From Archangium violaceum (lineage in GTDB: Bacteria; Myxococcota; Myxococcia; Myxococcales; Myxococcaceae): DNA of 64,000 nt. Shown one piece after another: positions 20,101 to 28,235 of this stretch (position 1 is the first letter of the stretch; the number at the start of each line of letters is the position of its first letter). The translations under genes and the position numbers were made by a program. Under the pieces are notes generated by a model. It saw only the letters and a program-made list of their open reading frames with translations. It did no database searches and was not told the origin of the DNA. Where the stretch lies: contig NZ_CP069338.1 in NCBI RefSeq assembly GCF_016859125.1, positions 7,317,501 through 7,381,500 on the forward strand. Reading direction: 5' to 3'.

Positions 20101-20572
20101 TGTCGGCGGGCCCCGCGGTGAGGTCCGCCACCTGCTTCGTTCCCGCCTGGGTTCCGTCCGTGCGCCACAGCTCGCTGCCGGACTCCGGGCTGCGGGCCAT
20201 GAAGAAGAGCTGGCGGGTGCCGGCCGCGAGCCCCTTCACGGAGGAGCTGGGGAAGGCCAGCGAAATATCCCGGAGCAGGTAGGTGCCCGCCTCCGTCCCA
20301 TCCGTCCGCCACAGCTCGGTCCCGTGCGTGCCGTCAGTGGCCGTGAAAAAGAGCTCGTTGCCGAGGATTCCCACGGGCGCGGGGGAGGCGCTCCCCGCCT
20401 GCCGGGAGGACGAGAGATTGCGAACGAGCGTCGACGCCAGCGGCGTTGCGCCCATTTTGTCCGGGCGCGAGCCTGCCGCGGTCTCCCGGGCCGCACTCCC
20501 GGAACTCTCTGAACATCCTCCAAGCGAGAGCAGCGCTCCAATCGCCAGGACCTGTTTGCTGTGCCATCTCAT
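17129..20572 (-). CDS. ELWxxDGT-repeat surface protein with HYR domains and MYXO-CTERM tail
   Basis: 1147 residues. The N-terminus is a lipoprotein signal (LLSLGGC, Cys at about 20). About 18 repeats of roughly 48 residues follow, each with ELWxxDGTxAGTxLVKD, expected to form beta-propellers. Two HYR modules come next (DREPPTVSCPADVTAEATSA; DTTAPALTCPGPVSAQATSQ). Then a Gly/Asp linker, GSGCGCGATSAPGAG, a hydrophobic helix and RMRRPRV. The last part is a MYXO-CTERM signal, so the protein carries both an N-terminal lipid signal and a C-terminal surface-sorting signal. Probably an adhesin or surface scaffold. Confidence 0.92.
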   Translation of the reverse strand: MRWHSKQVLAIGALLSLGGCSESSGSAARETAAGSRPDKMGATPLASTLVRNLSSSRQAGSASPAPVGILGNELFFTATDGTHGTELWRTDGTEAGTYLLRDISLAFPSSSVKGLAAGTRQLFFMARSPESGSELWRTDGTQAGTKQVADLTAGPADTPLPSAAATLGDTLLFSHGKPGQGQELWRSDGTEAGTVLVKDLQTGSGSSAPAGLRRSGAYVYFSATTENFGRELWRTDGTGAGTVLVKDAAAAQDSGSPEALTDVGGTLFFTARTAANGRELWKSDGSEAGTVLVKDIVAGSGSPNLQSLVAVGSTLYFLADDGVSGQELWKSDGTEAGTVLVKDIVAGSGSPSLQSLVAVGSTLYFLADDGVSGQELWKSDGTEAGTVLVKDLRPGAGSAQPSELTPHGGKLAFLALDGEGRTKLFVTEGTADSTVEALDAATEVPSSLQGLSSTGSILFFVGRGSQGTELWKTDGAPGSRAALVRDIFPSTDDSLPGDALAPFVSLNDAAFFSVSHADSGYGLWRTDGTPAGTFQVTDSSLFTSAAWLTNAGGTLYFNIYTSAGNEPWVSDGTRAGTAMLKDLVPGANGSFPASFIRAGSVTFFSAFEPSAGIELWRTDGTAPGTFQVKDLEPGAQSSYPSQMVAVGDRLFFTADTAASGIELWVSDGTEAGTRLVRDLNTSGSSYPKSLMAVNGTLFFSVYTDFFGLELWKSDGTEAGTVRVADINPDWGNSNPQHLTAVGNTLYFVADDGRHGPELWKSDGTAEGTVLVKDLQPGAIGSMPLGITAVGDRVFFGAVTSGEGFELWVSDGTSAGTLRVADLLPGTGSGLNVDARMLGLPTAGRVVFAATDGVHGLEPWTSDGTAKGTSMLVDIAPGEEHSNPMGFTLAGRQIIFSANDGTTGREPHTVSLDFILSDREPPTVSCPADVTAEATSASGAEVSYPAATATDDQPAPPTLTYSQASGSTFPLGTTQVTVTARDAADNEATCTFNVKVQDTTAPALTCPGPVSAQATSQDGVQVTLPAIQATDAVGSVTVTTTPVSGSLFPVGTTQVSVVAKDPAGNQATCTFPVTVSAATTNPGDGGGGGGGDGGGGDGGGGDGGGGDGGGEEDGSGCGCGATSAPGAGAAWASLLLMGAFLRMRRPRV
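19431..19718. repeat. Two nearly identical 144-bp copies inside the ELWxxDGT gene
   Basis: The copies 19431-19574 and 19575-19718 differ at only a few bases, while flanking repeats of the same gene have diverged strongly at the nucleotide level. Each encodes one 48-residue ELWKSDGTEAGT unit. This indicates a recent in-frame duplication or gene conversion of one propeller repeat. Confidence 0.85.
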
Positions 20573-21065
20573 GCTGTCGTTCTCCGGGCTTCGGAGCTGG
20601 GCTCCGATGGGGTGATGGGCCCTGACAAAACCACTTCACCAGCAACTGCGCCCTCGGGCGTGCCGGCCGCATCCCTGGTTTTGTCAGGACCTCCAAGCTT
20701 CATGTCTGGCCACCAGGACTCATGCGCTGCTCGCGCACGGCCATGGCCACCCCGTGGCATTCCCGCTGGTGTTCAAAAGATTGTCAAACGGCGGAGATGT
20801 GGGGCGCAGGCGGATGAGCCCGAACACGGGCCTTGGCCGCGGAGGAGTTCACCATCTGTGCTTGTGGAGCCGGCCTTCACCACCCTGGGCAACGAGCACC
20901 CGTTCGCCGAGTGCGGCTCGCCATCTCGGTGCGTGTGGAGCCTCGCCACGGGTATCGTTCCAGGCGCCTTCCACAACCCGCGGACGCGGCCCCCCTTCTC
21001 CGGCACTTGCAGCACCCGGATGTTGCACGCTGGTCTCGTCATCGAGCGCACCGCGGACGCGCAGG
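20573..21065. other. No gene seen; upstream region of the surface-protein gene
   Basis: I see no supportable gene here. The first 50 bases would carry the promoter of the minus-strand ELWxxDGT gene. Positions 20621-20688 hold an inverted repeat (separate entry). A plus-strand stretch at about 20860-21050 reads like protein (SLATGIVPGAFHNPRTRPPF) but has no start or recognisable family, and may be debris of a lost gene. Confidence 0.4.
20621..20688. repeat. 12-bp inverted repeat with 44-bp spacer
   Basis: CCTGACAAAACC at 20621-20632 is repeated as its perfect complement GGTTTTGTCAGG at 20677-20688. It lies upstream of the surface-protein start and not after a gene end on either strand, so a terminator role is unlikely. 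It could be a small mobile-element end pair or an operator. Confidence 0.5.
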
Positions 21066-21557
21066 TGGCTGGCGGCGCGTCACCGGCTGCCTCCGACCGC
21101 GACCCTCTACACGCCCAATCCGCTGCCGATCCGCGGCGTGGTGGCGCTAGCGGGCCCAGGGGACCTCGCGCGATTCATTCAGGTGGTCCCGCGCTACTCG
21201 GACGCCATCAACCAACTCTTCGGGAGCGGAACCCCGGAGCAGATCGCCGCGCGGATGAAAGAGGGCTCGCCGGTGGAGCTCCTGCCACTCGGCGTCCCGC
21301 AGGTGTTCGTGAACGGCACGAAGGACACGTCGGTCCCGCTCGAGGTCGTCGAGGAGTTCGCGGCGAAGGCGAAGGCGGCGGGCGACAAGACGGCCATCGT
21401 CCGGATCGCGGAAGGCCAGCACTTCGAGTCTGTCGACCCCGCGAACCCGATAGCGGGGGCGGCCATCCAGCGCTCGATCCTCGATTTCCTCGGCGTCAAT
21501 GCGCCTCGCGGTGCGCATGAGGCGGGGGCGTGCCCGGCCTCCCGGGCGTCGCGCTGA
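21066..21557 (+). pseudogene. Alpha/beta hydrolase, C-terminal half only
   Basis: The frame begins abruptly at WLAARHRLPP and continues RGVVALAGPGDLARFI, GVPQVFVNGTKDTSVPLEVV (with the catalytic Asp region) and EGQHFESVDPANP (with the His) to FLGVNAP. This is the second half of a serine hydrolase; the part up to and including the GxSxG nucleophile elbow is missing, and no start codon fits. It is a 5'-truncated remnant in a region with other broken genes. Confidence 0.7.
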
Positions 21558-21698
21558 GCGGACGCGGGCGGTGGGGGGGGGGGCGCTTTCCTGACGTCAC
21601 GCCTGCCAGCGGGGCCGCCAGTGCAATCACGGTCAGCGGCCCTGCCTCCTGGTGAAGAGGCTGGGCTCGCGCCAGGGTGGAGCCCATATGGAGCGCGC

Positions 21699-22204
21699 TC
21701 ATGACACCTGGAGGACGGTGTGCGTCTCTTCCTGCTCTCCGATGCCGGGAAGCCGGAGCGTGAAGGTGTTGCCCGCCTCCTTGTGCCGGAACTCGTCCGG
21801 CAGCAGCTCGTAGCCGTCGGCGTCTTCACGAACGCGGGCACGTGCAGGTTGTCGAGCACGCGCTGCAGCACCGGCGTGACCTCGGCGGGCGGCGTGTGGC
21901 GGCGCGGTGGTGGACGCTCGTGAGCGAGCAGGAACAGCATCTCGCGATTCGTGTCGTCGAGCTCGAGTGCGCGAGCGAGGCGTTCGAGCACGTCGTCGGA
22001 CGGCACGCCGCCGCGACCTTGTTCGAGCCACGTGTACCAGGTGACGCTCACGCCGGCGCGCGCCGCGACTTCCTCGCGACGAAGTCCGGGAGTGCGACGC
22101 CGCTCGGTCGATTCGGGGTGAGGCCGCTCGCGGCGAGCGCGGAGAAATTCGGGGAGGGTGGTAGTCCTGGGCTTTCCTCGAAGAGGTTCGTTTGACCCGG
22201 ACAC
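21699..22204 (-). pseudogene. MmyB-type helix-turn-helix regulator, frameshifted and truncated
   Basis: The first 125 codons read a clear XRE/MmyB regulator: PEFLRARRERPHPE, RTPGLRREEVAARAGVSVTW, YTWLEQGRG and the start of the ligand domain, VLDNLHVPAFVKT. After that the frame changes; the continuing sense is in another frame (DGYELLPDEFRHKEAG to HTVLQVS, stop at 21699). About 100 residues of the ligand-binding domain are missing. Divergent from the Rossmann gene that it probably once controlled. Confidence 0.75.
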
Positions 22205-22223
22205 CCACCCTCCATATTACTAC

Positions 22224-22245
22224 TGGTAACCTACTTTTGGTAACC
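22224..22245. promoter_or_regulatory. Possible operator: two TGGTAACC direct repeats
   Basis: TGGTAACC occurs at 22224-22231 and 22238-22245, 14 bp apart start to start, in the 62-bp space between the divergent regulator remnant and the Rossmann gene. Placement and symmetry suit a regulator binding site overlapping the promoter. The matching regulator is broken here, so it may be non-functional. Confidence 0.4.
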
Positions 22246-22266
22246 AGCGGGTGACAGGAGGTCGTC

Positions 22267-22494
22267 ATGAAGTCACGCATTCTCATCGCAGGCGGTTACG
22301 GGCTCGTGGGCAGCACCATCGCGCGGCACGTCAGGAAGGTCAGCAAGGACGTCGAACTCATCCTCGCGGGGCGGAATCCCGAGAAGGGAGCGGCGCTCGC
22401 CCAGGAGTTGGGCGGTGCCACGACGGCCCATCTCGATGTGGCGGATTCCGCGCGGGGACTGCGTGAGGTGGGGCCCATCGACCTCTGTCGATGA
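22267..22494 (+). pseudogene. NAD(P)-binding Rossmann (saccharopine-dehydrogenase-like) N-terminal fragment
   Basis: 75 codons with a good start (AGGAGG before ATG) read MKSRILIAGGYGLVGSTIAR, an intact GxxGxxG dinucleotide loop, then LILAGRNPEKGAALA and THLDVAD-like strand 4. The frame stops after 75 residues, whereas family members have 350 or more. An IS3-type transposase remnant follows 120 bp later. I infer that insertion and later deletion removed the rest. Confidence 0.7.
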
Positions 22495-22616
22495 TCACCG
22501 AAAAGCGCGGGAATTTGGACGAGCCGGGCGTCGCGGCCTGAAACTGGCGAGCGGGGGTCGGTGGGGGGAGTGCGGAAGGCCGGGACAAGGGCGCCAAGAA
22601 GAAGAGGGCCCTACGC

Positions 22617-22890
22617 TTGGAAGGAGTGCCCGGAGTTCGAGCGGCAGAGGCGGACCGGGCCCTGGCCGAGGTGGTGACGGAGGTGCATGAGCGGACAACG
22701 GACTTGCGCCACGACCAGCCCGTGTCCCCCAACGTCCTCGAGCGCAACTTCTCCCCCGGCCAGCCCAATAGCACCTGGACTACGGACATCTCCTACGTGG
22801 CAACGAGGTAGGGCTGGCTCTATCTGGCCGTGGTGCTCGACTTCTTCTCGCGCAAGGTGGTGGGTTGGCCCGACGGACTGACGGGCCCGC
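22617..22890 (+). mobile_element. IS3-family transposase (orfB) remnant
   Basis: The frame reads VLERNFSPGQPNSTWTTDIS then YVATR, a stop (22809-22811), and GWLYLAVVLDFFSRKVVGW in the same frame. This is the rve/DDE integrase core of IS3-group orfB around the first catalytic Asp (WTTDISY). About 90 residues remain, with an in-frame stop, so it is inactive. The ends of the element are not visible. Confidence 0.8.
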
Positions 22891-22980
22891 GGGTCACCCC
22901 GGCACTTTTTTTCGGCTCCGCGTGGGACGCTCGCCGCGTTCTTCCGTCCTGACGGGGTGTTCCACTCCCGAGGAGAGCCG

Positions 22981-24189
22981 ATGAGCAATCCGCACAGAAT
23001 GGCCGTCTCGAACGCTGGTCTCGTTCTTTCCCTTTTGATGGGACTCAGCGCGTTGTCCAGTGTCGCCGCGCCGACCCTGTATCTCCCCTTCCCGGGTGGG
23101 AGGACCTATAAAGTCACCCAGTATCCTCATGACCGCAGCAACCCCTACCTGGGGTATGCGATGGACATTGGGATGAGCACCAATGACGCCATCTGGGCAG
23201 CGGCCGGTGGCGTGGTGCGGGTGGCCGGCTACGATGGCAACCCGTCTCCGTCCATCAACGGCAACCAGGTCATCATCGACCACGGTGGCGACTTCTGCAC
23301 CCAGTACAATCACCTCAACACGGTCAATGTCAGGCGCGGTCAGACCGTGGAACGTGGGCACCTTCTGGGCGGCGCTGGCGCGACAGGCTCGGCCACCGGG
23401 GTCCACCTCCACTTCAACACCATCTACTGCTCCGATTTCACCACCCGAGGCGCGCTCACGACCGTCGAGTACCCCAACGGCTTCTACTACGGCCAGAGCA
23501 TCACCAGTAAGAACTACCAGGGGCTGCCCTATGGGCTGAAGGGTGCCATTGGCGAGCGGTGGCAGGATGACGGGGGCGAGGCGTACTACGGGAAGCCGAC
23601 CACCGCCGAGAGGTGCGGCCTGATCCAGAGCGGGTGCTATCAGGTCTTCGAGAAGGGCTTCATCCACTGGACTCCCAACACCGGAGCCTGGGGAACCCGA
23701 GGGGCCATCAGCAGGAAGTGGCGCGCGATCGGTTCCGAGAACGGAGTCCTCGGGTATCCGAGGGGACCCGAGCGGTGCGGCCTCGTGGGTGGAGGGTGCT
23801 ATCAGGCGTTCCAGGACGGCTACATCCATTGGACGCCCGACTACGCGGATGCCTACTTCACGACCGGGGCGATCTCCGCGAAGTGGCGCGCGCTGGGGAG
23901 CGAGAACGGCTTCCTGAGGTATCCGAGGAGCGACGAGATGGGGGGGCTCAAGGATGGCGGCTCCTACCAGCTCTTCCAGGGCGGCTCCATCCACTGGACG
24001 TCCACCACGGGAGCGCACCCCACTCGCGGGGCGATCCGGACGACCTGGGCGAACATGGGTTCCGAGAACAGTTGGTTGGGCTACCCCACCAGCGATGAAT
24101 ACAAGGACTCCCTCGGGAACACCGTCCAGAACTTCCAGGGTGGGAAGATCTACTGGAACGCGACTTCTGGGACCTGGACTTCCCAGTAG
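22981..24189 (+). CDS. Secreted M23-like peptidase with LGFP repeats
   Basis: 402 residues from ATG 22981 (preceded by AGGAGAG). Signal peptide to about residue 30. An M23 domain spans 31-160: YAMDIGMSTND with Asp62, YNHL with His111 and GVHLHF with His142/His144. The usual first zinc ligand, a His four residues before the Asp, is Gly; His50 might replace it. Four LGFP-type repeats follow (VLGYPRGPE, FLRYPRSDE, WLGYPTSDE). LGFP repeats are best known from actinobacterial cell-wall proteins. Probably acts on peptidoglycan outside the cell, but activity is uncertain. Confidence 0.85.
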   Translation: MSNPHRMAVSNAGLVLSLLMGLSALSSVAAPTLYLPFPGGRTYKVTQYPHDRSNPYLGYAMDIGMSTNDAIWAAAGGVVRVAGYDGNPSPSINGNQVIIDHGGDFCTQYNHLNTVNVRRGQTVERGHLLGGAGATGSATGVHLHFNTIYCSDFTTRGALTTVEYPNGFYYGQSITSKNYQGLPYGLKGAIGERWQDDGGEAYYGKPTTAERCGLIQSGCYQVFEKGFIHWTPNTGAWGTRGAISRKWRAIGSENGVLGYPRGPERCGLVGGGCYQAFQDGYIHWTPDYADAYFTTGAISAKWRALGSENGFLRYPRSDEMGGLKDGGSYQLFQGGSIHWTSTTGAHPTRGAIRTTWANMGSENSWLGYPTSDEYKDSLGNTVQNFQGGKIYWNATSGTWTSQ

Positions 24190-24224
24190 AAGAAGGTGGC
24201 CCTCCTGACTAAAAGGAAGAAACG

Positions 24225-25451
24225 ATGAACCTCATGCACCGTGTCTTGCCGAAGCTCCTCCTGGCGTTGGTGGTTGTGGTCGCGTCGCCTGCGTCGGCCG
24301 CGTCGACCGGCGGCAGCGGCGGTCCGCTGACCGATCGCACCTTCCTCAGCTTCTACGACTCCGCTTCCGGCTACACCTCTGACTACCACCTGTATGCGGC
24401 CGGGCTGGACTGGTCCAAGCCGGTCGGCCTCCTGGTCTATGCGGACGGGTCCGGCGAGTACGGGCTGAAGAACCCCGGGAGCACCTATCTGCTGGCCGGG
24501 ACCAACGGCCTCATCAACGTGGCCAAGCGGAACAACATGGTGCTGCTGACGCCGTTCTCCCCGAACAAGGCCTGCGCGGACGGCGACGGCTCCTGCTGGT
24601 ACCAGGGCGACCCGCCCGGCTACACCAGGTGGGCCGAGGCGCTGGTCAAGCGCGTGCAGAGCCAGTACCCCATCGAGACGGACAGGGTGGCCTTCGGCGG
24701 CTACTCCTCGGGCGCGCAGCTCGCGACCGAGTATTGGGTGCCGTCCGGGGCAGCGCAGCGCACCATGACCGACGGCGTGGTCGTGGCGATCTCCTACGGA
24801 GGCAGCCCCAAGGTGACGGCGTCCATCTCGGAGGCATTCCGCACCCGCGTCCACATGAACTGGAACACCGGGGACAAGGACACCGCCTACACCACCACGA
24901 GCTCCTACGGGGTGAAGGCCGGTTACGCGTGGTACACCGACCGCGCCTTCCAGACGTCCCTGGATGTCATCGCGGGCCTGGGCCACTCCCGCAGCGACTT
25001 CGGACTGGTCATGGAGAGGCAGATCAAGGAGCACGTCCCGGCCGGCAGCACCACCACCCCGCCCCCCACCCTGGCAGGGCTGCTCGAGGGTGAGGACATG
25101 GCCTGGCAGTACGGCACCTACGACGTCTACTCCGACAGCACCGCGTCGGGCGGTTACAAGTACGTCTTCTGGACCAACGGTGGTTCGGCGGGCACGCTCA
25201 ACGCGTCCACTTCCTTCAACACCCTCGAGCTGCGTGGCAAGGCCGATTTCTACGGCAGTGCCTACCCGCAGGGGCGGGTCACGGTCGATGGTGTGGTGGT
25301 GGGCACCGTCTCCTTCGACTCCGAGAGCTGGCAGACCAAGACGCTCACGGGGAATTGGGCGGCCGGCTCGCACACGGTGCGGGTCGAGTACACCAACGAT
25401 TCGTCCTACCGTGGGCTGATTCTCGACGTCATCCGTGCGATGGCGAAGTAG
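24225..25451 (+). CDS. Secreted serine esterase with C-terminal carbohydrate-binding module
   Basis: 408 residues. Signal peptide ends near ASPASA (about 20-25). An alpha/beta hydrolase domain spans 35-270 with nucleophile Ser161 in GGYSSG, Asp217 or Asp219 and His254 (GLGHS). A Thr/Pro linker leads to a beta-sandwich module (285-405) with TLELRGKADFYG, PQGRVTVDG and AAGSHTVRVEYTNDSSY, as in CBM36/60-type xylan binders. Such layouts occur in acetylxylan or feruloyl esterases. It begins 36 nt after the M23 gene and ends at a terminator, so the two form an operon. Confidence 0.85.
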   Translation: MNLMHRVLPKLLLALVVVVASPASAASTGGSGGPLTDRTFLSFYDSASGYTSDYHLYAAGLDWSKPVGLLVYADGSGEYGLKNPGSTYLLAGTNGLINVAKRNNMVLLTPFSPNKACADGDGSCWYQGDPPGYTRWAEALVKRVQSQYPIETDRVAFGGYSSGAQLATEYWVPSGAAQRTMTDGVVVAISYGGSPKVTASISEAFRTRVHMNWNTGDKDTAYTTTSSYGVKAGYAWYTDRAFQTSLDVIAGLGHSRSDFGLVMERQIKEHVPAGSTTTPPPTLAGLLEGEDMAWQYGTYDVYSDSTASGGYKYVFWTNGGSAGTLNASTSFNTLELRGKADFYGSAYPQGRVTVDGVVVGTVSFDSESWQTKTLTGNWAAGSHTVRVEYTNDSSYRGLILDVIRAMAK

Positions 25452-25467
25452 CGCTCGGTCCGAGGGG

Positions 25468-25506
25468 AACCCCCGGGCGCCATGAGGCGAGCCGGGGGTT
25501 TCTTTC
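25468..25506 (+). terminator. Rho-independent terminator after the esterase gene
   Basis: AACCCCCGG at 25468-25476 pairs with CCGGGGGTT at 25492-25500; the 15-base loop can pair further, and TCTTTC follows. It lies 17 nt after the stop at 25451 and closes the M23-esterase operon. Confidence 0.85.
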
Positions 25507-25611
25507 GCGTCGGCGCCGGCAGCGCCTCCGGCGGTGTCGCTGAACATGAAGAAGCGCGGGAAAATGAACCAGCCGGTTTGGGCGCGAGAAGCGGCGGGAC
25601 TCGCGGCTCCT

Positions 25612-26010
25612 CTAACGTGGCTCCACGGGGATGGTGCACATCCACGTCCCCTGAGCGCAGTAGCAGCCGCCATCATTCACGCCATTGAGGCAGCAGGCCC
25701 GCTGGGCGGCATTCGGAGCGCAGGACTGCCCATTCAGGTTCACGCACATGTCGCCGCGGGAGCAGGTCGTGGGCGGGGGATTCGTCGGGCAGTACTGGTA
25801 CACGCCATCACACTGGACATACGCACCATCGGAGGCGGAGCACGCCGTACCCTGACAGGAGAGGGTCACGGTCGAGCACGTCACCGAGCAGCTGACGAGG
25901 GCATCCGAGCGCTCTGCGAGCGCATCCTGCCCGGAGGTGACATCCGTTCCACCGCACCCCGCGAGAGCAGGGACAACGAGAGTGAAGAGCGCCAGCAGGT
26001 ACCGTTTCAT
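25612..26010 (-). CDS. Small Cys-rich lipoprotein
   Basis: 132 residues from ATG 26010, where MKRYLLALFTLVVPALAGCG gives a standard lipobox (LAGC at 17-20). Earlier in-frame starts lack a signal. The mature part has about 14 cysteines in patterns such as CSVTCSTVTLSCQGTAC, YCPTNPPPTTCSRGD and ACCLNGVNDGGCYC, suggesting a disulphide-stabilised surface module. Function unknown; alone between a terminator and a divergent DUF885 gene. Confidence 0.75.
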   Translation of the reverse strand: MKRYLLALFTLVVPALAGCGGTDVTSGQDALAERSDALVSCSVTCSTVTLSCQGTACSASDGAYVQCDGVYQYCPTNPPPTTCSRGDMCVNLNGQSCAPNAAQRACCLNGVNDGGCYCAQGTWMCTIPVEPR

Positions 26011-26148
26011 GACACGTACTTTCGGTGAGGGGGGCCGTCGGCGACGATACACGCGTCCAGCTGCCCGGTCGTGCGGGCCGCAACCGTTGCGCGGTTTTCG
26101 CACCGCGCGCCGCGCGCTATAGACGGGCCCTTCCCTCCGCTCAAAGGA

Positions 26149-28008
26149 ATGCCCGTGCCGTCTTCCCGATTCCTCGCGCCGCTGCTGCTCGTGCTGTCAC
26201 TCGGTGCGTGCGCGACCCCTTCCTCCGCTACGATCTCGTCCCCGCCCCCCGCGGCGGACGCGAAGACCGGCGGCGAGATCGATCAACGCCTGCTGGCCTT
26301 CCTGGACGCGGCCTACGAGGAGCGCCTCGCGCTCAGCCCCGAGAGCCTCACCTACCAGGGTTCGAAGCAGTCCTATGATCGGCTCGACGACTACACCGAG
26401 GCGGGGGCACGCAAGCAGCAGGAGCTCGCCGAGCAGCAGCTCGCCCGGATGAAGCGCGAGTTCGATGAGCGCGCCTTGAGCCCCGCCTCGCGCCTGTCCT
26501 ACCGGCTCTTCGAGGACCTGGTCGTCCGGGGCAGGGGGCGGCTGCGGTGGTACTCACACGCCTTTCCCGTCACCAACAGCTCGAGCCCGACCGGGAACAT
26601 CCCGGTGTTCCTCATCAACGCGCACCGGGTGGGCTCGGTGAGTGACGCCCAGGCGTACGTGTCGCGCCTGCGCGAGGTACCGCGGGTCATGAAGGAGATC
26701 TCCGAGTGGATGCGGGCGCAGGCGGCCCGGGGAATCGTCCCGCCGAAGTTCGTCTTCGCTCCGGTCGAGGCCGATGCCCGCCGGGTGATCTCCGGCGCGC
26801 CGTTCGACACGGGCGCGGACAGCGCAGTGTGGGCGGACTTCCAGAAGAAGGTGGGCGCGCTCGAGGCACCCGCGGAGGTGAAGGCCCGGCTGCTCGACGA
26901 GGCGCGCGTGGCCCTGAAGGGTCCGTTCAAGAGCGGCTACGAGACGATCCTCGCGACGATCGCCGAGGTGGGCCGGCAGGCGAAGGGCAATGACGGAGCG
27001 TGGAGCCTGCCCGACGGCGCGGCCTACTACGCCGACCAGCTGCGCTTCTACACGACCACGGAGATGACGCCGGAGGAGATTCACGCGGCGGGTCTGGCGG
27101 AGGTGGAGCGCATCCACCGCGAGATGGAGGCCGTCCAGAAGCAGGTGGGCTTCCAGGGCTCGCTCCAGGACTTCTTCGCCCACGTGAAGGCGGATGCGCG
27201 CTCGCACTACCCGGACACCGAGGAGGGCAAGCAGGCCTACCTGGAGGACGCGCGGCGGTTCATTGCCCAGGCCATGAGGGAGGCACCCCGCCTGTTCCAC
27301 CGTCTGCCCCGGGCGGCGCTCGAGGTGCGCGCGGTCGAGCCCTGGCGGCAGGAGACGGCGCCGGTGGCCTTCTACAACTCGCCGGCTCCGGATGGCTCCC
27401 GGCCCGGCATCTACTACGTCAACCTCGCGGACATGAATCAGGTGCTCAAGCCGCAGATCGAGGGCATCACCTACCATGAGGCGGCACCCGGCCATCACTT
27501 CCAGGTCGCCTTCGCGCAGGAGCTCGAGGGCCTGCCGAAGTTCCGTCGCTTCGGCTTCCACGGCGCCTATATCGAGGGATGGGGCCTGTACGCCGAGAAG
27601 CTCGGGCGGGAGCTGGGCTTCTACGCGGATCCCTATTCCCGCTTCGGCCAGTTGTCGCTGGAGCTGTGGCGGGCGACCCGGCTCGTCACGGACTCTGGCA
27701 TGCACGCCAGGCGCTGGTCGCGCGAGCAGGCCATCGAGTACTTCAAGAAGAACACGCTGCTGAGCGACCGGGACATCGTCAAGGAAGTGGAGCGCTACCT
27801 CGTGTGGCCCGGGCAGGCGACGAGCTACAAGGTGGGCGAGCTGCGCATCCTGGCGTTGCGCGCCCGGGCCCAGGATGCGCTCGGGCCGAGCTTCGACGTG
27901 CGGGACTTCCACCAGGTCGTCCTCGGCAACGGCTCGCTGCCGCTCGACGTCCTGGGCGAGCAGGTGGAGGCGTACATCGCGGCGAAGCGCGCCCCCCCGG
28001 CCCACTGA
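26149..28008 (+). CDS. DUF885-family lipoprotein (putative metallopeptidase-like)
   Basis: About 620 residues. The signal reads SSRFLAPLLLVLSLGAC, a clear lipobox. The AAAGGA site at 26143-26148 is too close to ATG 26149 and ideally spaced for GTG 26155, so either could be used. The DUF885 domain covers nearly all the rest; YHEAAPGHHFQ (an HExxH-like motif), WGLYAEKLG and DSGMHARRWSREQAIEY are its hallmarks. Members are predicted metal-dependent peptidases of bacterial envelopes. Single gene, divergent from the Cys-rich lipoprotein. Confidence 0.92.
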   Translation: MPVPSSRFLAPLLLVLSLGACATPSSATISSPPPAADAKTGGEIDQRLLAFLDAAYEERLALSPESLTYQGSKQSYDRLDDYTEAGARKQQELAEQQLARMKREFDERALSPASRLSYRLFEDLVVRGRGRLRWYSHAFPVTNSSSPTGNIPVFLINAHRVGSVSDAQAYVSRLREVPRVMKEISEWMRAQAARGIVPPKFVFAPVEADARRVISGAPFDTGADSAVWADFQKKVGALEAPAEVKARLLDEARVALKGPFKSGYETILATIAEVGRQAKGNDGAWSLPDGAAYYADQLRFYTTTEMTPEEIHAAGLAEVERIHREMEAVQKQVGFQGSLQDFFAHVKADARSHYPDTEEGKQAYLEDARRFIAQAMREAPRLFHRLPRAALEVRAVEPWRQETAPVAFYNSPAPDGSRPGIYYVNLADMNQVLKPQIEGITYHEAAPGHHFQVAFAQELEGLPKFRRFGFHGAYIEGWGLYAEKLGRELGFYADPYSRFGQLSLELWRATRLVTDSGMHARRWSREQAIEYFKKNTLLSDRDIVKEVERYLVWPGQATSYKVGELRILALRARAQDALGPSFDVRDFHQVVLGNGSLPLDVLGEQVEAYIAAKRAPPAH

Positions 28009-28235
28009 GGCAGGGGCGGGAGGCTTCAGGGAAGCAGCTCCTCCTCCCGTCCCTCCCAGCACGGGGGTTGGTTGGTTATGGAGATTCCAACGTTCGGCGA
28101 GTCCAATGACCGACACCGCGTGAATCAGACAAGCCATGCATGGCCGCATGAGCCAGAGTAGGCCTGCCGCGGTCGCCGCATCCAGGGCCGGCCGTCTGGC
28201 GTCACACCGTGGACCAACGACTCCAAGAGAGGCTC

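Noticed and set aside
20569-20760. 63-codon minus-strand frame across the inverted repeat
   Set aside because: Begins in low-complexity codons, spans the inverted repeat and overlaps the next gene's start.
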